A stretch of DNA of 64,000 nt from Petaurus breviceps papuanus. Lineage: Eukaryota; Chordata; Mammalia; Diprotodontia; Petauridae. Shown piece by piece: positions 56,535 through 64,000 of the stretch; position 1 is the first letter of the stretch; each line of letters starts with the position of its first letter. The DNA is taken from positions 22,323,492 to 22,387,491 of the forward strand of contig JAMXIF010000086.1 in the NCBI GenBank assembly GCA_028583685.1, read 5' to 3'. The notes under the pieces were generated by a model, which did no database searches, had not been told where the DNA came from, and saw only the letters and a program-made list of their open reading frames with translations. The translations under genes were made by a program, and so were the position numbers.

Positions 56535-57340
56535 ATCAGTGTTGAGCAGAGCTTTTTGCTACCTCTCAAATCATAAGGCCCAGACAACGGCCTTCATTGG
56601 CTGTGTGTTAAAGTCAGACTGGCTGATGAATGCCCTTAAGTTGACAGGTCTATATTGACATCTGTAATGAGAACTGTCTCCAGTTATATAGAATGCTGGA
56701 AATGACCACTGCTTTATAAGCCTTAAGTTTGGGCTAGGAAACTCAGCCTCACATCAGTTGTAGGGAACAGCATTAGTATGTGGTTGGCAGAGAATTGGGA
56801 GAATATAAATAGTGTTTGAAAACTGTTTGAAAGATTTTTTTTGCATATTTGGATAGAAGGGTTCTGTATTTAATATAAACTCCATTACCCTTTTGGGGCA
56901 ACTGTATTTGGCATTCCAACTTCCTTTTTTCTTTTCTTTCCATTTATGTGTAGACACTAACTTATCCACATCCCAGAAAAGAAATAAACAGTGGGTATTC
57001 AATAAAACCATATTGACTGACTGGAGTGGAAACTCCACTATTAGAATGGAATGTTGACCAACCAGTATTTTATTAGGAACAATGAGTTTGTTTAATCGAG
57101 TTTAATTAAAAATAACATATTTTATTTCTTGCCATAATAGAACCATCTCTGTCTACCAGACAAGGCAGACTTTCATAATGCTTCAGAAGATATGGTTTTC
57201 TCGGTTTAAGATTCCTAAATAACATTGTCACAACAGGTGACTCACAAGTGACATCAAAGCATAAAGATTGACCTTGGTGGCCTAATCATCCTTATCAAAG
57301 GATATGCCCAGTTGCCTATTTGGGGTAGCCTAACCAGAGA
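56535..57340. other. Unique-looking DNA
   Basis: No repeat recognised. 56560-56730 and 57080-57330 have balanced, non-repetitive sequence. No coding signal. Confidence 0.4.
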
Positions 57341-57349
57341 AAATTACAA

Positions 57350-57500
57350 AGGCAACATAGTGAAAATAGTTTGGAATTAAGAAGACTCAGATTCAAATCT
57401 GCGTGATCTTGGACAGGACACTTAATCTCTCTGGGCCTTGGTTTCATCATCTGTAAAATGAGACGGTTGGACTTGATGACCTCTGCATCTACATTCCCAG
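57350..57500 (+). repeat. MIR-type SINE
   Basis: The core (gcgtgatcttggacaggaca, cttaatctctctgggcc) and tail (gttggacttgatgacctctg) are clear. Confidence 0.8.
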
Positions 57501-57639
57501 GTTTGTGTTTGGCTTCCTTCCACCTCCCTTTTTAGAGCATTCCACTCTCTCATCCACTCTATACTCCCTCTCATCCTTTATTGAACCAAACACCTATTCT
57601 GCATTTCATTTCAGTGACTTCTCCCATTCATTTCTAATT

Positions 57640-57755
57640 GGAAGATGATAGGATTATTAGAAGGAACATTAAAGATCATCTAATCCACCTGGAGAAATTA
57701 ATTACTGGTCCAAGACAAATAGCAAAGCCAGGGTTTTCAAACTGAAGTGCTCCAA
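57640..57755 (-). repeat. MIR-type SINE, partial
   Basis: Antisense: ttattagaaggaacattaaa, gatcatctaatccacctgg, gcaaagccagggttttcaaa. Confidence 0.55.
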
Positions 57756-57759
57756 CTTT

Positions 57760-58570
57760 AGAACCCAATAATTATTAACTGAAGAGGTACAGGACATTCT
57801 CTCCTTCCAAGCATATTTGCACTTTAGTAGAGGTCACCTCAAGACTGAAGGGTCTTCGAGAAGCAAAAGAAACAATCTCTTATGGTCAAATTTATCCAGG
57901 CACAAAAGAGTCCACCCAGAATCTCTCGAATCAAGCCATGCAGACAAACATTTACTCCACATTCTGCAAGGACAGTCCTCAATACCACTACACTTTCTAT
58001 GAACACTTTCTGCACTTATGTAACCAGACAGAAGGTAGTAAATAGTTTGTTTTTCAAAGGTGCATGTGGTCATTTATTAAACAGAACCTTGTGACCTGAA
58101 TAAGTTTACAACCTCCCAAATAAACTACTAAGGTTCTTGGTTCCTTCTCAGAGACAATCTCTCTGCATAACATATTGCTCCCCCAAAGCCTTTCCTCTTT
58201 ACTGAATTACAGAGTTTCATTCATCCTTAACCAAGTTAGGAAATAGTCTTTGTTTTCCCTCATTACATGAACTTTGTTACTGAGAGAATAAAGGGAGATC
58301 TGATGTTAAATCAAAACAGTCATATAAATAATTATAATGGTATCTTAATATCTTCTATGACAAAATGGCTATCAGACCATCTCAGCAGTAGTCTATTAGT
58401 TCACCGAAGTCAAGGGTTTTTTTTGTCCATGGATCCTCAGAGCCTAACACAATGTGTGGTACATATTTTATTTATTTTTTGATCCACTATGATTTCAAAC
58501 TTTCAGTTTGAAAATTCCAACCACTTGTGCTGATCAGCAAATCATTTATACCTTATAGTCAGGAGACTGT
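57760..58570. other. Unassigned DNA with an L2-like scrap
   Basis: A short piece at 58430-58480 (cctcagagcctaacacaatg, tgtggtacata) resembles an L2 tail. The rest is unassigned. Confidence 0.4.
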
Positions 58571-58589
58571 TGCCTGGGGCACCAAACAT

Positions 58590-58690
58590 TGTGACTTGAC
58601 ATGGTCACACAACAATGAAGAAGACACAGGATTTGAATAACAATCTTCCAGACTCTAAGCCCAGCCCCTTCATGTAATATCTAGATAATC
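58590..58690 (-). repeat. MIR-type SINE, partial
   Basis: Antisense: gacttgacatggtcacacaa, gacacaggatttgaataac, ccagactctaagcccagcc. Confidence 0.5.
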
Positions 58691-58752
58691 CCACAATGAC
58701 CACTTGGGAGTCTCAACAAATGCTTGTTGAACTAAGCAAGGAATAGTAGATA

Positions 58753-59004
58753 TAGCAGCTAGGTGGTGCAGTAGATAGAATGCTGGACCTGGAGTGAGGA
58801 AGACTCATCTTTGTGAGTTCAAATCTGGCCTCAGACACTTACAAGATGAGTGACCCTGGGCAAGTTACTTGACCCTGTTTGCCTCAGTTTCCTCATCTGT
58901 AAAATGAGCTGGAGGAGGAAATGGTGACCACTCCAAAATCTTTGTTAATAAAACCCAAAAATGAAGTCAAGGAGAGGCAGATATGACTGAAAAACAACAA
59001 CGAT
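58753..59004 (+). repeat. MAR1 SINE
   Basis: The head (agcagctaggtggtgcagta), core (gtgaccctgggcaagttact) and RTE-like tail (gagctggaggaggaaatggt, atatgactgaaaaacaac) are complete. Confidence 0.9.
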
Positions 59005-59190
59005 CTTCATGAGTTCAAATCTGACCTTATTAGTTGCTATGTGACCCTGGGCAAGTCACTTAACTGTTTGCCTTAATCTACTGGAAAAGGAAAGCATATA
59101 CCACTCCAGTATGTTTACCAAGAAAATCACATGAACAGTATGGTCTACAGGGGCATTACGTGTCAGCCACAACTGACAACAAAGTGTGAA
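59005..59190 (+). repeat. Second MAR1 SINE in tandem
   Basis: A second, head-less MAR1 follows directly: gatcttcatgagttcaaatc, gaccctgggcaagtcactta, ccactccagtatgtttacca, cagccacaactgacaac. Confidence 0.75.
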
Positions 59191-59284
59191 GGTACAAGAC
59201 GTACACAAGAAAATAAAATGCACCACATTAAATGGATGCAAAACACCAATATATATGATGCCTTTGTATTAAAACACAAAACAA

Positions 59285-59465
59285 AACAATAAAGTCCTGG
59301 GCTTGAAGTTGGTAAAACTGGGGTTTGAATCCTGCTTTAAACATGTATTACCTGTGTGAAATGGGACAAATCATTATAACTTTATAACCTTGAGTTTCCT
59401 CATCTGTGAAATGGGAGCTAGATAATATCCATAACCCTATGAGCCAATGAATTCTCCTTTCCAAA
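59285..59465 (+). repeat. MIR-type SINE
   Basis: The head (cctgggcttgaagttggtaa), core (ttgagtttcctcatctgtga) and tail are recognisable. Confidence 0.65.
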
Positions 59466-59469
59466 GTAT

Positions 59470-60305
59470 TCTTGGCCATGTGATTCTACTGCTTCTCCTG
59501 CTTTTAAATGCGGATGCCTAAATGTGTCTTTTTATTTAACACAGGCCTTGATTCCATAGGCATACTTAATATTTAGAAACATATATAATAAAAATTATTT
59601 TCAAAGGTAGGGCACAGTTACCTTTCTTGAAAATCCCTGTAGCTAGCAACTCTAAAAGTTGGTGAGGAACTGCAGTTTAAATTGTAGATATGTTGTTTTA
59701 CCTCATTCATTGCTGTCCTTTATTAAAGATCTTTAGTTATTAATGGGAAAGCTGTCTGGTATTGCTCACCCTGTCTTCCCTGGCTATAATCTGATATACT
59801 TTCAACAGTAAATTCCATTTCAGCTCATGATCTCCTGTAAATGTGCCCCAGAACGCTTGCCACATTCCCGAATTCCAAGTGCAATTTATGATCATTCTTC
59901 AAAACCTGACTACTGTGTAGGAGCTCAAGGTAAATCCCCAAAGTAGCAACATCATCCAACATCATCTCCGTGCTTCTGTACTCATCTCCAATTTGGTCAG
60001 GATTCTTGACTTTATTTTAATAGCCATTCTGATGAAGATTGATTCTATTTCTATTAGCTATGTTATTTTTTTTTATGTGAACAGTTAAGAAAATAGGACT
60101 ATGCAGTATAACAATTCCTTGGAATAGACTTTAAACAGATGATAACTTAAGCCCCTAATGAAAATCAGTTTAGTGATTGTCATCTACTTCCTAGTGCAAA
60201 GACACCAGACAATTTATTATGATTAACACTCCCAGCTCAAAGGATAGGAACCCCAATATTCATACTCTAGGTAAAAATGGAAGTGCCAGTACAGAGGGTA
60301 TAGGC
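59470..60305. other. Unique-looking DNA
   Basis: Nothing recognised; 59690-60010 is balanced in composition and non-repetitive. Confidence 0.4.
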
Positions 60306-60309
60306 CAAC

Positions 60310-60720
60310 AGGAAGGCCCCTCTGCTACAATCCCATCCAGCCCCCTCATATTACAGATAAGGAAACGAAAGTCCTCAGACATTACCTAGATGTAGCTAGG
60401 AGACTCTGTAGATAAATTGCTAGGCCTAGAGTCAGGAAGATATGAGTTCAAATCCAGCTTCACCCACTAGCTGTTTGATCCTGAGCAAGTCATTTAACCT
60501 CAATCTGCTTCAGTTTCCTCAGTTCTAAAATGAGGAAATTAATAATAGCACCTACTTCCCAGGGTTGTTGTGAAGATCAAATGAGATAATATTGGTAAAA
60601 TACTTAGCTCATAACTGGATGTTAATAGTTGCTTGCTTCCTTCCTTCCTATATAAATTGCCCAAAGTCACATAGGCAGCAAACAGGATTTGAATTCCAGA
60701 GTCAGGGCTCATTCCACTAT
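60310..60720 (-). repeat. MIR-type SINE split by a THER1
   Basis: Antisense MIR (ctacaatcccatccagcccc, ctcatattacagataagg) is interrupted and resumes after 60640 as ttgcccaaagtcacatagg, gcaaacaggatttgaattcc. Confidence 0.65.
60385..60642 (+). repeat. THER1-type CORE-SINE in MIR
   Basis: The head (gatgtagctaggagactctg), core (cctgagcaagtcatttaacc) and tail (gggttgttgtgaagatcaaa, tgagataatattggtaaaat) are complete. Confidence 0.8.
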
Positions 60721-60724
60721 GATG

Positions 60725-61265
60725 TTGGAAAAGGTGAACATGGCAGAGAAAGTGAAAACCTTGAGTGATGTCCAAGACCACAGGCTTATTACATCAGGTC
60801 TGAGTCAGGGAGACAACATGGTGCACTTGCCCACAGACACACTGGCAGCTCTGATTAGGTGAGGCAGGTGTGTGCAGCTACCATAAAAGGGTCCGAAGTC
60901 TGGGGGAATAGGTTGGGCTCTCTACCTTCAATGCCCCGACACACTCTGAATTTTTCTTCTTAATCCAGAACTGACCTCCCAGCTCAGCTTTCCACCCCTA
61001 CAAAACAGAGCTCATTATCTTTTCCCCTAGGTCCTCTTCACATCTGAATTTCCTACTGCCAAGGAAACTACTCCCCAAGATCACCCAGGCTCACAACCAC
61101 ACTGTAACCTCAACTCTCCTTACTCACTCACCTCACACGCAATCAGTTATCAAATATTATTTCTCATAGAGAGATAAAATTATATGTGGATAAGTATATA
61201 GATTCTATAGCTCTAGATGTATGTCTATAGGAATATGGGTATAAGGGCTTCTATGTCTACATCAT
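60725..61265. other. Unassigned DNA
   Basis: No gene recognised; the end may already belong to the L2 that follows. Confidence 0.4.
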
Positions 61266-61269
61266 TTGT

Positions 61270-62112
61270 ATGTCCCATCTCTCTACACATAGAGCCACAA
61301 CCCTAGTTCAGGCCCTCATCACCTCTCCCCTGCACCATTCAGTAGTATTCTAATGGGACTCCCTTCCTCAAGTCTCTTCCTGCTCCAATCCTTCCTCCCC
61401 TTAGCGGCCAAGGTAATTTTTCTAAAGCATGGGTGTGATAACTTCACTCCCTCTCCTCTCTCCCACTCCCACCTTATCCAGTTAGTTCCTCTTCCTCCCA
61501 ATGCTAACTATAAACTCCTATTTGACTTTAAAGCACTTCATAACCTGGGTAGGCCCTTTTTACCTTTCCAGTCTTTTTATACTTTATTCTCTTCCACACA
61601 TTCACCCACCTGGCTACACGGGCCTATGTACAATTTACTCTGTCTCCAAATCTTTACACTGACTGTTCCCCATTCCTGGAATGTTCTTTCCTCTCACCTC
61701 AGCTTCTGTACCCCTGACTTTCTACAAGATTCAACTCAAGCTCCATCTTTTGCAGGAAGTCTTTTCAGGTTCTCTTGGTTGCCAATGTTTTCTCTTTTCA
61801 GATGAACTTACATATACTCTGAAAATGTTTTGTAGGTATATATGTTCTTGTCTCCATTAGAATGTAAGCTCCTTGAGGACAGGAGCTATTTTTGTCCTTA
61901 CTTGACTGCCCAGTTTTTTTTTTTTTAAAGCAATCGGGGTTAAGTAACTTGCTCAAGGGTTACACGGCCAGTTATTTCTGGGTGTGGTGCTAAGTATCTG
62001 AGCCCAGATTTGATCCCCAGGTCATCCCGACACTGGAGCCAGTGCTCTTACTCGCTGAGCCACCTGGCTGCCCTGACTGCCCAGTTCTTAATAAATGCTT
62101 GTTGGTTACAAC
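61270..62112 (+). repeat. L2 LINE 3' region split by a SINE
   Basis: A long L2 stretch is readable: aggccctcatcacctctccc, aggtaatttttctaaagcat, gcacttcataacctgggtag, cattcctggaatgttctttc, aatgtaagctccttgaggac, and after the SINE taataaatgcttgttggtta. A 150-codon frame (61353-61805) lies within it; it is L2-derived, not a host gene. Confidence 0.9.
61903..62086 (-). repeat. WSINE1-type SINE with perfect target duplication
   Basis: The SINE (about 61914-62073) has a poly-T start, gcaatcggggttaagtaact, gagcccagatttgatcccca and a head end gccacctggctgccc. The 13-base repeats tgactgcccagtt at 61903-61915 and 62074-62086 are identical. One of the youngest insertions in the window. Confidence 0.95.
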
Positions 62113-62114
62113 CA

Positions 62115-62715
62115 TTTCCACATCAACCCAATGGATTCTGGTACTGTGAAGGAGCCCCAGTACTGACGTGGCCTCTTGTTTTATATTGCTTACCAGGACT
62201 ATGTTACTAATTTAGATGCTGCCCTCTTCCAACCTAGGGAATTATATCTCTCCAGCCCCAGTAATTAACTCTAACCCAGCAGGATTAGATAAAGACCCTG
62301 CCAGGAGGTGATCTGCTGGTGTTGTGCAAATTTCAGGCTATCAATGATGAGTAAACTCTATCATACCTAACAAAATAATCTAAGTGCCACTTGTTTCCGT
62401 ATTTTAAGAAAATCCCAAACAACTGGGAGAAAACACTGGGCTCCTAAGCAAATTGGGAGTGGGATAAATTCTTCCAATTAGGTGACCATACAAGAATACT
62501 AGTATAGTCAAAATTTGCTTCAGGGCTTAGAGCACATAGCATTTGTTGTGAGAGCTCAATTAATATCAGGGTAGTCAAATATTATGTTCACCAGATCCAG
62601 TTATGTATTCAAATACAAAGATGATTTCTATCATATCACTTTTTTGTTTTGGTTTGGTTTTCCTTTGGGGGGGGGCGGTGTTTTTTGTTTGCTTGATTTG
62701 TTTTTTACAATTTAC
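62115..62715. other. Unassigned DNA with a G run
   Basis: A G run near 62667-62676 is the only notable feature. Confidence 0.45.
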
Positions 62716-62724
62716 TTTCCCAAA

Positions 62725-62885
62725 GTCTCTGGCTCTAAACCAAAAGAACTTGAGTTCAAGTCTTAATTCTGCCGCTAATGATTTAAGTGACTTTGGGCAA
62801 ATCACTACCTTTCTGGGTCTCAGTTTCTTTTTCTGTAAAATGAGAAGGTGGGACTAGATAGTTTCTCAGTGTTTAGAACAAGCAG
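62725..62885 (+). repeat. MIR-type SINE
   Basis: The head (cttgagttcaagtcttaatt), core (gtgactttgggcaaatcact, gtctcagtttctttttctgt) and tail (tgggactagatagtttctca) are clear. Confidence 0.75.
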
Positions 62886-63028
62886 TTTCCTGGAAGCTGT
62901 CCAGGCCAAAGACAAGAAATCAATAGAGAAATAGTAGCCCAGGGATTCATTGGCTAGCTTAGTTGTGATTATTTAGAAAAGGAAAAATTCCCAGATTCTT
63001 CATTTGCATGGAACTTACTCCCTTATCA

Positions 63029-63257
63029 TTCTAGAGCACTGGTGTCAAACTCAGATAGAAATGGGCACCACTAAATTATACATAAAGAGCTTGGTGGGTC
63101 TCATATTGACTTAGAAAGCCATACATATTTATATATTCCTTTTTCAATTAATACACCAAGATATCAAAATCATAGAGGATTTTTAATGCACTTCAATCTC
63201 CTTGGGGCCACACTTGGGGAGTATTTGGGGTCCATGTTTGACTCCTCTGCTCCAGAG
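63029..63257. mobile_element. hAT MITE with 8-bp target duplication
   Basis: The element at 63037-63249 starts cactggtgtcaaactc and ends gtttgactcctctg, imperfect inverted ends, flanked by ttctagag and ctccagag (6/8). It resembles short Charlie-type non-autonomous copies. No coding capacity. Confidence 0.6.
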
Positions 63258-63259
63258 GG

Positions 63260-63730
63260 CCACATTGTCTCTCTTCACTAACCTCTCCTCTACCCTTTCC
63301 CCTCCCATCTGTTCTTCTGACTCTCTGGACTTCAGTACCATGACTCATCTACGATTTGACATTGAACATATGGCACTTCTTACAGCCTTCTTAACCTGAA
63401 ACATCCTCTCCTTTAATGAACTCCTCACAACTGAAGAGTTCTTCCTGAGGCCTCCATTTTAGGAAGATGCTCAAGCCAGCCAATCTTCTTTCATCTCCCA
63501 GAAGCTGTGACTGTGATTTTCCAAACTTCAGCATTGTGCTCCTGCCCTGGGCAGTTTCACCCATTCTCCCAATTAGCCACATTCTTTCCAACTTCCTTGC
63601 ATATGTTTTCTTCACCCATTAGATTAAAAGCTCTTTGAGGACAGGCCTTTCTTTTTGTTTGTATTTGTATCTCTAGCACTATCATATTGCCTTGCACATA
63701 GTAAACTTACTAAATGCTTCTTGCCTTGTC
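63260..63730 (+). repeat. L2-like LINE 3' end
   Basis: The end (cacccattagattaaaagct, ctttgaggacaggcctttc, cttgcacatagtaaacttac) resembles the L2-like tail at 1230-1395; the upstream part also recalls 1030-1230. Confidence 0.6.
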
Positions 63731-64000
63731 CTACTGCCCACTACCAAATCTACATGTTAGTTCCTTCCCATCAATAGGTTCTCAAATCCCATCTACTATA
63801 GGAAGTCATTCCAAGAGGATAAAAAAGAAAGGTGATGCCACTTATGGATTCTGTACTATCTGAGCAAAAAACCTATAGATATCTTCCCTTCTTCCTTTCT
63901 TAAGGAAAGGAATGACCTACTCAGTGTCATATATGTGGGGGATGTAGAAGGAGTATAAGATATAGTCCTTGTCCTTTAGGATCTTAGTTTGGATAAACAA

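Noticed and set aside
61353-61805. 150-codon open frame on the plus strand
   Set aside because: It lies in an L2 3' region; sequence matches L2 better than any host protein.

Overview
The window looks like intergenic or intronic DNA from a metatherian (marsupial) nuclear genome. It is AT-rich and packed with retroposons typical of marsupials. These are tRNA-headed SINEs with a BovB/RTE-like tail (MAR1 type), short tRNA SINEs of WSINE1 type, CORE-SINEs of THER1/MIR type, ORF1-only half-LINEs (HAL1), L1, L2, a CR1/L3 remnant and an RTE remnant. Family names are from memory of marsupial repeat libraries; no search was run. The species cannot be told.

I found no host protein-coding gene, exon or RNA gene that I can support. 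Every long open frame either lies in a transposon or low-complexity tract, or has no recognisable domain. The window should be read as a layered record of insertions.

Layout. 1-1400: LTR fossil with CpG-rich tandem repeats, then L2-like tail. 1.7-2.3 kb: THER1 split by MAR1. 4.0-5.5 kb: RTE remnant carrying a MAR1. 6.07-9.42 kb: near full-length HAL1 whose ORF1 is one frame with three stops, interrupted by a solo LTR. 9.88-13.65 kb: internally deleted L1 with a perfect 15-bp target duplication and a foreign filler. 13.8-15.3 kb: antisense HAL1, the apparent donor of that filler. 15.4-16.9 kb: GAA tract with an assembly gap, then TC and GATA tracts. 17.4-18.7 kb: SINE cluster. 18.7-22.9 kb: antisense L1 split by an antisense HAL1, which itself carries a SINE dimer and another SINE. 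22.9-31.3 kb: L2, CR1/L3, MIR, MAR1. 31.3-45.4 kb: sparser DNA with MIR/THER1 and a hAT MITE. 45.4-49.8 kb: L2 copies split by L1, MAR1 and THER1. 49.8-64 kb: mixed unique DNA and SINEs, a CpG-rich MITE inserted beside a SINE (53.2-53.8 kb), a third LTR fossil (56 kb), an L2 with a young SINE (61-62 kb), and a second hAT MITE (63 kb).

No undescribed multi-gene system is present. The most interesting observations concern genome dynamics: a MITE that can be dated as younger than a SINE, two cases of apparently templated filler DNA, a head-to-tail SINE dimer inserted as one unit, and several nested insertions with readable target duplications.
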